Assembly: GCA_022559845.1 (NCBI GenBank)
Contig: CM040117.1
Span: 143,534,732 to 143,598,731, forward strand
Direction: 5' to 3'
DNA from: Amorphophallus konjac
Taxonomy: Eukaryota > Streptophyta > Magnoliopsida > Alismatales > Araceae
Length of the DNA stretch: 64,000 nucleotides
Position numbers and translations under genes: made by a program. Below, one piece after another: positions 34,949 to 46,384 of the stretch (positions within the stretch are counted from its first letter, which is position 1; each line of letters opens with the position of its first letter). Under the pieces are notes generated by a model. The model was given only the letters and a program-made list of their open reading frames with translations, was not told the origin of the DNA and ran no database searches.

Positions 34949-35541
34949 GCGACAACTTCTGATCCTAAGGGTGACAAATGGATAATACAGGTAACAAATA
35001 AGTGAGTAAGAATGAAAAATAGACAACAAGGGAGACAAATGACTCTTGGCCAGCCAACGGGAAAAGAAACTCTTAGCTACGATGACGCCACATCCTCTTT
35101 GCGTTGACGCCATAAGCTCTAGCGGCTCATGCATACACAAGGGTATCAAATAGCTCTCAAGGTTTCAGTATGTCATGCTTTGAAAGGCCAGCAATAGTAA
35201 CAAATGCCTAGCAAGGATGACAAATGAATGTTAACGATAACAAATAGATCACCCAGGATGAAAAGAGCCTTAGTGTGTTAACGCACCCACTTCCAACTAG
35301 TCACATCAACGGCCAGCCTAGCCTTCAACAGCAACAGTAGATGAAGTCCATGCACCAGTCCCCTGCGTCAACGCACTGGGGGTCTCCAGCACCCGTTATG
35401 TTGGTCATCCCATGTAGGCACAAATGCGATGGCTCATGAAGATCATAAGGGTGACAAATGGCTCCTAAAGGAGACAAATGCCTATTAGGGGTAACAAATA
35501 GGCAGTTAAGGATGACAAATAGGTGTTACCAGTGACAAATG
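34949..35541. repeat. Three clusters of RTRACAAATR motifs phased at 20-21 bp
   Basis: Motif starts: 34949 (weak), 34971, 34991, 35012 (weak), 35032; then 35197, 35217, 35237, 35258 (weak); then 35451, 35471, 35491, 35512, 35532. Spacings inside clusters are 20, 21 or 22 bp. The clusters are separated by GCGTC-type motifs. This is not a simple tandem repeat, because the sequence between motifs varies. Confidence 0.8.
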
Positions 35542-36612
35542 GCCCGTAAGGCATTTTTCGCTAAGGATGCGTCAACGCCCTTCGTCTGCTGCGTCGACGC
35601 ACAACACGCCCATCGTCAAAGCGCTTCACTAAAGTGTCAGCCCCGTGAGTCGACTCTCTTTTTTACACATTTTGGTTGGGAGCAGCTCAGCCAGCTGCAT
35701 CAACCCTTCCCTCTCTGGGCGTCGACGTATGGGGTCTTCCAGAACCCATCCTAAAGGCCGCCTTCAACAGCTGCATCAACGCATGGGCAAAGCTGTGTCA
35801 ACGCACTCAAGGCTCATCTTAAAGAATCAAGTCAACTCTGTGTTTTCGAAAACAGTACAGAGAGCAAAAAATCTTACGTAATCCTCTAAAAAACACATTT
35901 TTTTGAGAAGTGGAGAAGATTCCTAGGACACACAAATGTCCCTGTCATCATAAGTTTCCAGAGCAACCTCTTACTCAAACTATTTGTCAATACAACATCT
36001 TGGAAAAGTCTCCCTCTCTGCAGACCTACCCCTGGAGTTATCCACCAAAGATAGTGTCTGAAAAGAAAATTTTCCTAGATAAAGGGACCACCGTCTCTGC
36101 AAGCCAGCCCATGGAAATTAAGATGTCGTAGGCTCTCTTGGTCTAACCTCTTTTGTTTATTCCAATCATTGAAATTGGAAAGCAATGAAGGGAAAGTTTC
36201 TACCTCTTGAAGCCCATAAATTGGATGCCCCTCCTTCACATGTTGCTGCTGCCCTTGAAGAGAGCCACGTCCCTTGAGCACTCAAGAAGAAATTTGTGAG
36301 GAAAAGAAAAAGGGAGTGTGTGCAACCCAGCTCTAGTTCGACCCAGTCCAATGCTATAAGAGAAAAGAAAAAGGAGAGAAGAAGAAAGGAAGGAAGCCTT
36401 AGAGAGAGCAGCCCTGCAGAAAGCTTGAAGAGTAGATCCATTGGATCTATGTCTGAAGTTGCAGGCACCAGTCTTCAGATTCTTATTTGAAGCTACAGCC
36501 GGAGTTCTTCGTTGCTTTGTTTTCAATCTCATTTCTGATCCTCATTTCCTTGTGTGTGTCCAGTGCGCTAGTTAGAGACTGGAAGAGCTTTTGCTGCACT
36601 TGCATTTTTTTT

Positions 36613-36700
36613 CGTGTTTGTGTGTGTGTGTGGGGGGGGGGGGGTTCGTCCCCGTGTGTGTGTGGGGGGGGGGGGGGGGGTTCATCCCCATGTGTGTGCG
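36613..36700 (+). repeat. GT/poly-G microsatellite in D LTR
   Basis: GT runs alternate with two G tracts (14 and 18 bases) separated by ttcgtcccc/ttcatcccc. It produces false glycine- or proline-rich ORFs on both strands and is a candidate for G-quadruplex formation. It lies in the transcribed leader downstream of the TATA-like box. Confidence 0.8.
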
Positions 36701-37146
36701 TGCGGAGTTTCATCCCTATGTGTGTTGAGGACTTCGTCCTTGTGTGGTAAAGCCTCACCGATTTGGTGAGAGGTGGACATAGGTTACGGGTTTACAACCT
36801 AACTGCCTTAAAAATCCCTGTGCAGTGGGTTGTATTTTGTGTGATTGCTCCTTATCCTCTATCCCCATTCACAAGTGCTTGCATGCTTCAGTTCTTCACA
36901 GCTTGCACCTTGTTTCTTCCAGCTAGCTCCATGGTTGCACACACACTTACTGTCTGTGTAAGGTGTCATGTGTCATTGATTTGAATTGTTGTTATTAGAT
37001 CCGTTGTGCATTATGTTCAAGTGTTCCACTAGCATTGTAGTAGTAGTTTGTATGTTTATTGGTTAAGTTTTTTAGTATGGCAAAGGTTGTACCGGATCTA
37101 TTCAACCCCCCTTCTAGATCTTGTTGCACCCAAGGGACCTAACATT

Positions 37147-37158
37147 TGGTATCAGAGC
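37147..37158 (+). promoter_or_regulatory. Element D primer-binding site
   Basis: tggtatcagagc starts two bases after the LTR end at 37144. Confidence 0.9.
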
Positions 37159-37247
37159 GGGTCTCTAATAGATCAGATTTAACATTCTGCAGAGAAGGTC
37201 CTACTATTTTTTGTGCGCTATCATTGTTTTATTTGTCTGAGTTTTCA

Positions 37248-39056
37248 ATGGCTCATCCACCGATGTTTGACGGTTCTGATTTCTCTACATGGCTAGGCAG
37301 TATGTGTATATTTGTAGATTCAGTTAATCCAAACCTGTGGAACCTCATCTCTAAAGGTCCACATAAACTACCCAAGTATATGTCCAAATGGACAGATATT
37401 CACAAGATGAAGAACAATGAAAATCATTGAGCCCTCAATATCTTGCAAGATGCAATTGATCATACCATCTTTCCATTTGTGTCCTCTTCCAGGTCTACGA
37501 AGAAAATCTGGGACAAACTAGTTGCTATTCTTAAGAAGGAGGAGCAACACAAGTGCCTCATGGGTGACAACATGCAAAGCCACGAAGGAAGTAATGATGA
37601 AGAGGTAAGCTCTATGTTTGAGAACTTCTGCATAGAAGATTGGCAAGATGCTTATGCTGAATTGATTGAGAGGTATGAAAAATTACAAAAAAAAGAATAA
37701 ATCCTTGAAAAAGAAGTCAAATAATTCAGCACCCACTGATTCTGACAATGAAGGCTTGAAAGCCTTGAAATCTGAAAATGAAGATCTTAGAAATCAAATT
37801 GAAAATTTTGAAAAGAAACTTAACAATCTTGAGGATGAAAATAATTTGAAATCTAAAAAACTTGAAGCCATTGAGGTAGTAAACACAGAACTTCAGAAAA
37901 ATCTTGATAAATATGAAACTAAAAACATAAAGCTAAGAAAAGAAGCTGAAAACACATGTTCAGATAACTCTGTTTGTAATGAGTGTTCATATATGAAAGA
38001 ACTAAATGAAGGTTTCCTCTCAGACCTTGAATGGCAAAAAGACCTAATTACTTCATTAAGAGAAGAAAATAAAGATATGCTAGAAAAGAAAAAAGAACTG
38101 GAACAAGCAGAAGAAGAACTGATTGAGAACTTAAAAAAAGAAATAAAAATTGAAAGACTTGAATACTGCCATGTCTGAAAAATTGCTCACTTTTGAAAAG
38201 GGAAAATATTTGTCTGATGATGAATGTGAAAAAGTGCAAAAATTGGAAAAGAAAACTGAGAGTTATATAACTGCAAATAAAGTGTTGAATGAATGTGTTG
38301 TCTGTAGTGAACATGAGATTGCTAGTTATGAACTTCACATTGCATCTCTTGAAAATGAAATCCAAGATTTGAAAAGCTCACTATCTAGATTTGTAGATGG
38401 CAAATAAAATTTGGATAGGTTGTTAGAAGTTAAAGTTAATTTTCAAAAAGAAGGGATTGGCTACAGCCTAGTGACTAAGAAATCATTTGAACATAAATTA
38501 CAAACCTCATTTATTCATGCTTCTGATGTTCCTAACACATCTAAGAAGATTCCTCCTTTTTCATGGCAGAAAGCTCTTAAAATCAGATCTGATAAATAGA
38601 AATCTGTGAATAAGAAATCACAAATTGGTGTTGTTGGTACCCATGTGCATGTTGTACATAATTCCAATTCACACACATGCACAATCAAAGAAAATTTCTT
38701 GTCATTACTGTGGTAAAGTTGGCCATATGAAGCATGAATGTCGTATCAAGAAATATGATGATCTGAATGCATGCAAAAGAACATATGGTTCCAAAAATTA
38801 AAGAAAGCTTTCAAATAAAAGAAGTTCATTTCAAAATCCTCATGTGCATGGTAGAAACATTCATGTTGACAATCATGCTATCCAGAAAAGGGCAATTAAA
38901 TGCTTTTACATTGGTAGATCTGGTCATGTAATGCAAAATTGTCTTGTTTTGAAGAATGATGAATTCAGAGATAGCAGAAAATTCACTGCTCCAAAGAGGC
39001 AAGGACTGGTTGCAAATTGAAAGCCTCACTTCTATCATTATTGTAGAGGGACTAGC
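37248..39056 (+). pseudogene. Element D copia gag, broken and truncated by element E
   Basis: ATG 37248 opens a copia-type gag (MAHPPMFDGSDFSTW, typical of DUF4219/UBN2 capsids), so unlike C this copy keeps its capsid. A TGA at 37428 interrupts it. A slip in an A-run near 37690 moves the frame into a Lys/Glu-rich coiled coil (37700-38180), and another shift follows at about 38150. TAA stops lie at 38405 and 38597. An intact CCHC knuckle is at 38700-38741, in a third frame. A second knuckle (about 38900) has lost its second Cys. Element E inserted within what looks like a third knuckle. Confidence 0.75.
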
Positions 39057-42049
39057 TGTCACGCCCCGACGCGGAATATCGGGACTGGCAGTAAAAAATG
39101 CTAGAATGATAACATGCTAAGCTAAGAATTAACATAATGTCATGAACAGAAATAACTCCAAATCTATTACAATAACCATCAAACCGACTTAAACATAATC
39201 AAGCATAACCTCAACTTGACTCCATTACAATAACTATCACAAGCTCTAAGGCATAGCTAGATGTAAAACAACTATAACAATCTCAACATATCTACAAGCT
39301 GATACACTCCAAGTCATCACTCTGACCCATTCCCATCCATCTGTGAATCTTCACCTGAGCTGCCTAAAAAGGGGGGAAACAACTATATGAGCGAACGCTC
39401 AGTAGGTAACAACAGACAAGTGTAAGTAATTAACCAATTAATTACATGTTTATATCAAACGAAAAGAGAAGAAATAATGATCGGATGAAACAATATAAGA
39501 AGAAAGTGCTAAAAAATGAAATAGAATAACAATATGGCAGAATGATATAACTACAAGAATATCAAGTTTATGAACAATATAAATAATAGGAAATTGTAGG
39601 AAATTGGCCAACGAGCAGGAATATAACCAAGTCAAGCATGATTCAAGTAAAAGATTAAGAGATCATTGTCATAGACATCAGGCTAGTCATGCACTCGATG
39701 TAATGCCTCACCATGTCATTACAAACTCCCATGGGCACAAGCACTTTTCGGGCGCTCTCCCCAGGACCAGACCGGGGCCCTATGATGCGTTGACATTGAT
39801 TTATGGATCCAAGATCCCAAGTTGTCTAGACTTTAATCAAGTTAAAATAGCCAATTACAATAAAGTACAAACTTACCTCGGAACATCCCAAGGCTAAGTT
39901 GAAGAGATACTATCCAGGAGTTCAAGTTATCAAGAACCATCATGTTCTTAGATTCAAAACCATAAAACACGGAGAAAACTCGTCTCTGGATGGTATGCGG
40001 TCACTACTGGGCCGCTCAAGCACTTGTGCGGTCGACTCTGGGCCGCACTGAATAGGAACTGAACCTTCGCGAGGTCAAGGTTGAACGGCTGGTTAAGGGC
40101 CGCTCTTCAATATGAACGGTAATTCTTGGGCCGCACAAGGCTAGAAGTTCATAAAATCAAGGACATGATATGCGGTCCTGATAGAGCCGCTCATTAATTG
40201 AACAGTCTATTAAGGGCTGCCTATCAGATGTACGGTCCATTACTGTCTGCACAACACAGGGCCTAACAATAATCAAGAAATTCCCCCAAGTGGGCTCCCG
40301 GGATGCTAAAGGCAGGGTGGAACTGAAATAGAGTCCAGCCCACTATCTGCTGGTCAGCCTAGGGTCTACTGGGCTGATCAAATCAGGAATTGGCTGAATA
40401 TGCATCAAGGATAATCGGCCAAAACTAATTGGCATTAGCCAAGGAAGAACGGTCACCAGAGGGCCGTTCAGGGTGATATGCGGTCCACTAACGGCCGCGC
40501 ATGTCCCTGTTTGTCCAATTCTGACTAACTCAACTCACAGCAATTCGATTGAGTCCAAGTTCAAAATCTAGGAGATAATAATGGTTCAAGATTAACGGTT
40601 CAAGTCTGAGGTTATAACAAGTGTAAACCTAATAGCCATTTCAATTATAAATGATTCACAATTTACATTTGACATTCATTGAAAAGATGAATCAAGATCA
40701 AGCTCTAATTAAATAAATCAGCAAGAATTATTTACTGTCATGAATTACAGTTTATTAGGTGTATTGCTAACATGCCATTTCCCACTAATCTACTAACATA
40801 GCATGCTAAAATGACAATTTAATCTGTTCTGTTACAGATGTGCAGTCGGTTCTGGACCTTACATCTCCATATAAGGTCACAGACGGGCCGCTCATTCCCC
40901 CTCCGGTCCAAAGGCCTGCTGGAGATTGATGGTCGGTAGGGTGCCACTGGGCAGGATGTGCGGTCTGGAACTGGCCGCAGGACAGATATGCGGTTAGGAT
41001 TCTACCGCACGTTCTAGGGAAACGATCAGAGATAGAAACCTTATACGGTCAACAACAGGCCGCCTGTCTTAGATGTGTGGTCTATCGTGTGGCCGTACAA
41101 GTCCAGACCGGTCGCTGCCCCTTTCGCCTTGCCCGACTCCGGCGAGGTTTTTAGGGTTAGACTAAAACATGGAATTCGAACGATATAAAACATTAAATTT
41201 GGGGCTTTTACTACCAACAGAAAGAGCATGAAAAATGCTACAAGATGCATGAATCAATTTTATGTTTACAGCATGAAATTACTACTTAATCGAAAGGGAA
41301 CAATTATAACCCTAGTTCTGACATGCTTCTACTAAACCCAAAAATTCTCGCAGAACACTTGATAAAATTTAGGGCTTTTTACATCAATGAAAAGCTGACA
41401 CGATGATGCTTCCAACCATATATTATTTGTAGGGTTTGGCTTGCTATCACCTACCTGAATCGGATGAAGAAGGAAGGAGAAAGAAAACTCGAGTCGCTGG
41501 TACACGCAGCCCTTAATCACTGGAGATCTCCCTCGATCCAGCTCCTCTACAGCCGCCACTGGTTCTAAACAATTCTAGGGTTAGAGAGCTTCATTTTTAT
41601 AGATCACACGCCTTCTAGAGGGTTCTATGCGTGGAGTATTCATCCACGCAAGTTGGGTTAATGTGAACGCCGCCATAATTGTTGACGCGATCCAATCTCC
41701 GCCGATTGCATCTCCTAGGGTTAGGGTTTTAGAAGATTAAGAGAGGAGAAATGATCCTCTCATCCTGGCCTTTCATTTGCCACCGGTTTGGGCTCATTTG
41801 ATGGAGTATTGGGCTCAAATTTTGCGTTTTCAAGGTATGGTTAACTAAGTGTTTAATTTGGGCTTAATCCACCAATTCAACCTACTTACAGATTTTATTT
41901 GGGTTGGTCACAGAAGATAAGTTTGTTAAACGTATTATCCTCTATAAGAATATAATTTTTCTAGATTTTTATAAAATGGTTGAAATCTAGCTTATTCTAT
42001 TTATTAAGGAATTTCTAATTAATTTCTTGAAAAAAATTGGGGTATTACA
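39057..42049 (-). repeat. Element E 3' LTR (left copy) with RCGGTC-N7-GGCCGC dyads
   Basis: The LTR is 2993 bp. From 39997 to about 41095 it carries about 14 copies of a dyad-symmetric site: two hexamers (RCGGTC and GGCCGC or near variants) with a constant 7-bp spacer; the first are at 39997-40015 and 40028-40046. A minus-strand TATA box is at 41594-41601. It matches the partial copy at 49947-51154, with a few percent differences by eye. Confidence 0.9.
41594..41601 (-). promoter_or_regulatory. TATA box of element E LTR
   Basis: Minus strand TATAAAAA, with the same motif in solo LTR F at about 45914-45922. Transcription from it would read toward gag of E in the 5' copy. Confidence 0.55.
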
Positions 42050-42062
42050 CCCTCCCCCACTT
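42050..42062 (-). promoter_or_regulatory. Element E polypurine tract
   Basis: The minus-strand purine tract AAGTGGGGGAGGG abuts the 3' LTR. Confidence 0.88.
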
Positions 42063-42124
42063 AAGGAATTTGGTCCTCTAAATTCAATGCACTTAATAAT
42101 AAAAAGAGGGAGTGAGACAGCTCA

Positions 42125-43159
42125 CCTAGAATTAGTCAGGGTACTACCTCCGCATAGTATCTTCTGACTCCCAAGTAGCTTCTTCAGTTCCACGCCGACT
42201 CCACTGCACTTTAACCATCGGTATGGAACGATTCCTGAGTTGATGTTACTTCCGATCCAGAATCTTGATCGGTCTTTCTTCATAAGTCAGATCTTCCTTC
42301 AATTCGAAGTCCATATGCTGAATAATGTGAGTGTGATCATACACATATTTCTGTAATATAGACACATGGAAAATATTATGTACTCCAGATAACTGAGGTG
42401 GTAGTGCCAAACGGTAAGCAACCTCCCCCACTCTTTCCATAATCTCGAATGGACCAATGCATCTTGGACTCAGTTTGCCCTGAATACCAAACCTTCGAAT
42501 TCCTCTCATAGAAGAAACCTTTAAAAACACATGCTCACCAACCGAAATTCCAATGCTCTCCTCCTGGTATCGGCATAACTCTTCTGTCTTGATTGTGTTA
42601 CTTGCAACCGATCTCTGATAATACGAATGTTCTTGCACGATTCAGAAATGAGATCTGGTCCAAGCCATTGCTTCTCACCTACCTCATCCCAACATAATGT
42701 GGATCGACAGCTTCTACCATACAAAGCTTCAAATGGAGCCATCTGAATGCTGGACTGGTAACTGTTGTTGTAGGCGAATTCAACCAATGCCAAATGATCA
42801 CTCCAACTACCTCCAAAGTCAATCATGCAGACTCCAAGCATATCTTCCACTATCTGGTTGGTCCTTTCAGTCTGTCCGTCTGTTTGTGGATGGAAAGCAG
42901 TACAGAAATTCTGATGAGTTCCCAAGGACTCTTGCAATCCTTTCCAAAAATGAGAAGTGAATCTGGGGTCTCTATCAGACACAATGCTGACTGGTATACC
43001 ATGTAGTCTTACCACTTCCTTCATATACAAAGCAGCCAAAACATCAATTTTCCATTTAGACTTAATGGATAAGAAATGAGCCGACTTTGTCAATCTGTCG
43101 ACAATCACCCATATTGCATCAAATCCACTACGAGTCCTAGGTAGACCCATAATGAAATC
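42125..43159 (-). pseudogene. Element E integrase: catalytic core, GPY/F module and chromodomain-like tail
   Basis: The core holds MDFI-GLPRT, IVDRLTKSAHF (first Asp), VSDRDPRF (second Asp) and HPQTDGQTERTNQ (Glu), i.e. the D,D35E triad. SQKSYAD-type sequence follows, then a GPY/F module (KLSPRCIGPFEI, VAYRLALPP, FHVSILQKY) after a one-base shift near 42560. The tail (about 42130-42250) reads VKVQW and TEEATWE beyond a stop, as in Tekay-type chromodomain tails. Solo LTR F separates the core from the N-terminal zinc-binding part. Confidence 0.88.
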
Positions 43160-46100
43160 TATCACGCCCCGAACCGATAGAAGCGGGAAGCGATGCTCGG
43201 AATCTGGTAGTTAATAGTCATGATAACAAGAGCGAAAATAAATAACTACAATTAAACACATGGAGGCCACACACACATTGAAAATATGAGCTCTTATTAA
43301 TATTCAAAATTTAAAATATAATTTGACTCACTCTTACAATATTAGAGTCAAATTAAAGGAGGAAATAACAAAGGGAGAAGAAAAAGAAATAACCAGACTC
43401 ACGACACTAGCTAGACTCAAGAAGATAAAAGACAGACTCCGATCTCTAGGTTCTAGGTTCACTAGATCACACTGACCCGATCCACATTTGCAACGTTCCG
43501 TTTAACGCGTTACCTGAAAAGGATTGGAAGTAGGGATGAGCAAGAAGCTTAGTAGGAATTATACTCTATCGTCAGGCATAGTTTAAGTGATTGCCCGATT
43601 AATGAATATGCATGATTAACATGAGAAAAATAAGTAGAACTAAATAATCATCAAGATTCAAAGAGTAACGATAGTTAAATGGAAGAAATAATTGCATGTC
43701 AAGGTATCAAGCAAGATTAACAAGATTTTCTAGTGAATGGCCATTTACAAGTCAATTCGAGTCATGTCAAGCAAGCAAGCAAGTACTTCATGCCTCAAGC
43801 ATGAATAATAAGTTTCACGAGAATGTGGAATGCCCTAGACTTAACAAGCTAGTCATGCACCGATGACAATGCCACACCTAGTCATTCACCTCCTAAGGGA
43901 TCAAGTGTTCTTCGGGTGCTCCTCCCAGAACCAGACTGGGCCCTTCATTTGTTTGCCTTGGCATTGATTTGTTTGGATCACAGATCTCACGAATCTAGAC
44001 ATCCACAGTATTTAATGGCCAAGAGTTCCAAGGTCAAGTTCATGTAGTCAAGGTAAAGGACGTAAGAATAATGATTCTTAAGAGTCCAAACAATAAGCTT
44101 CTTAATCGAGAGGAATAGTTATTCCAAATGACTATAATTGACAATCAATAGACCTAACAATAGGTCATATCATGAAATGCCATAGCCTAGATAGGATAGA
44201 GTAGCTCACATAATTTGAAATCATGAAATAATCACTTTTCAAAAAACTGTCATATACACGGTCGAAATGGGCTGCTCAACATTTATACGGTCTCATATGG
44301 GCCGCACTACCAGGAACTGGGCTGAAGAACAGCCTCTACGAAGTCAAGGATAAACGGTCCAAGATGGGCCTTTCAACCACAAGAATGGTCAAGCATCGGC
44401 CGCACAAGGCCAGAACGACTAAAGCCCAAGAAGGATATAAACGGACTGAAAAGGGCCGCACAAAGATGAACGGTCAGAAATAGGCCGCACAGGGCCAGAA
44501 GCTCTTGAAGTACAAGAGAAGGATATATGGTCCAGACTGATCCGCTCATGGTATGAACGGTCCCGAATGGGCCGCATGTCAGATGTGCGGTCCATTACTG
44601 TCCGCACAACACAGAGCCTAACAATAATCTAGAAATTCCCCCAAGTGGGCTCCCGGGCTGCCATAGGCAAGGTGCAATTGAACCAGGGTCTAGCCCACTG
44701 TCTGCTGGTCGGCCTAGGGTCTACTGGGCTGATCAAATCAGGATTTAGCCGAAGATGGATCATGGATAATCAACCAAACTAATTGGCATTAGCCAGGGAT
44801 GAACGGTCGCCAGAGGGCCGTTCAAGTAGATATGCGGTCTACTATCGGCAGCGCATGTCCCTGTTAGTCCAATTCGGACTAACTCAAATCACAGCAGTTT
44901 GATTGATTCCAAAAATCAATTCTAAGGGATAATAAAGGTTCAAGATTAACGGTTCATGTCTAAGGTTAACAAGTGTAAACCTAATAGCCATTTCAATTAT
45001 AAAAGATTCACAATTAAGATTGACATTCATTGGAAAGATGAATCAAGATCAAGCTCTAAATAAATAAATCAATAAGAATCATTTACTGTCATGAATTATA
45101 GTTTATTAGGTGTGTTGCTAACATGCCACTAATCTACTAACATAACATGCTGAAATGCCAATGAATCTATTCTGTTAACGATGTGCGGTCGGTTCTAGAC
45201 CTTACATCCCAATGGACGGTCACAGACAAGCCGCGCATGCCCCCTCAGGTCCGAAGGCCTGCTGAAGATGGACGGTCGGTATGGTGCCGCTGGAAGGAAT
45301 GTGGGGTCTGGAACTAGCCGCAAGACAGACATGCGGTTGGTATCCAGCCACACGTACCAGGGAAACAAGCTATCTACGACAAGCCGCCTGTCTTAGATGT
45401 GCGGTGTATCGTATGGCCGCACAAGTCCAGACAGGTCGCTGCCCTTTTGCCTTGCCCAACTCCGGCGAGGTTTTAGGGTCAGAACTAAAACATCGAATTC
45501 GCACGATATAAAGTACAGAATTTGGAGATTTTATAATCAATGGAAAGAGCATGAAAAACTCTACAAGATGCATGAATCAATTTCATATTTACTCTATTAA
45601 GTCTCTACTTAAATCGAAGAGGAACAAAGTTTACCCTAATTTAACATGCTTCTACTAAACCTCAAAATACTCGCAGGATACTACATGATAATTGGGGCAT
45701 TATATACCAAAAGAAAGAGGACTTGATGCTGAACATTTTGATATATCACTTGATGTTTGAGCCCGAGAGAACCTACCTCAATCAGGGAAGAAAGGAAGAA
45801 AAAGGAAGAAGACACGCTAGGTACCCCCCGTTAGAGATCATTGGAATTCACTCTCTTCCAAGGTTCTCGTCAGCCGCCATATCTTCCAAATGAAACTAGG
45901 GTTCCTAAGGAGCATTTTTATAGGTCGCACACCTTCTGGAGTGTTCTATGTAGGGAGAATTCGTCCACGCAAGTTGGGTTAATGTAAACGCCGCCGTAAT
46001 TGTTGACGCGCCAAAACTCCACCGATTGCATCTCTTAGGGTTAGGGTTTCAGAGATTAGCAGAGGGAAAATGATCCTCTCATCCTATCCTTTCATTTGCC

Positions 46101-46379
46101 ACTGGTTTGGGCTCAATTGATTGAGTATTGGACTCGAATTTCGCGTTTTAAGGTATGGTTAACTAAGTGTTTAATTTGGACTTAATCCACTAATTCGGCC
46201 TACGTACAGATTTTATTTGGGTTGGCCACAGAAGATAAGTTTGTTAAACGTGTTATCCTTTACAAGAATATAATTTTTCTAGATTTTTATAAAATAATCA
46301 AAATATAACTTATTCTATTTATTAAGGAATTATTCTAATTAATTGCTAATTAATTTCTCAAAAAAATCGGGGTATTACA
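43160..46379 (-). mobile_element. Element F: solo LTR of a gypsy element related to E
   Basis: This 3.2-kb sequence is similar to the E LTR, with minus-strand ends TGTAATACC...GCGTGATA. It is flanked by perfect duplications aaatc (43155-43159 and 46380-46384). No internal coding sequence is present, so it is a solo LTR, the usual product of recombination between the two LTRs of one element. It sits exactly between the zinc-binding and catalytic parts of the E integrase. It carries its own set of RCGGTC-N7-GGCCGC dyads (about 44260-45430) and a TATA box near 45914-45922. Confidence 0.92.
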
Positions 46380-46384
46380 AAATC

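Larger units (their letters stand above)
34464..37144 (+). repeat. Element D 5' LTR with interleaved phased motif clusters
   Basis: The LTR is 2681 bp, starting TGTTGTGTTCC and ending GGGACCTAACA. It contains five GCGTCRACGC-like pairs (34869/34890, 35078/35100, 35569/35591, 35697/35719, 35773/35795). Three clusters of RTRACAAATR with 20-21-bp phasing lie between them (34949-35041, 35197-35267, 35451-35541). A CCAAT/TATA-like context is at 36347-36360. A GT/G-rich microsatellite lies at about 36613-36700. Assignment as a 5' LTR rests on TG/CA ends, the PBS and similarity of layout to C; the second LTR is outside the window. Confidence 0.82.

Noticed and set aside
39997..41095. Gal4-type (Zn2Cys6) binding sites because of CGG-N11-CCG
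   Set aside because: Zn2Cys6 activators are fungal; the match to that spacing is probably coincidence, though the dyad itself is kept as a finding.
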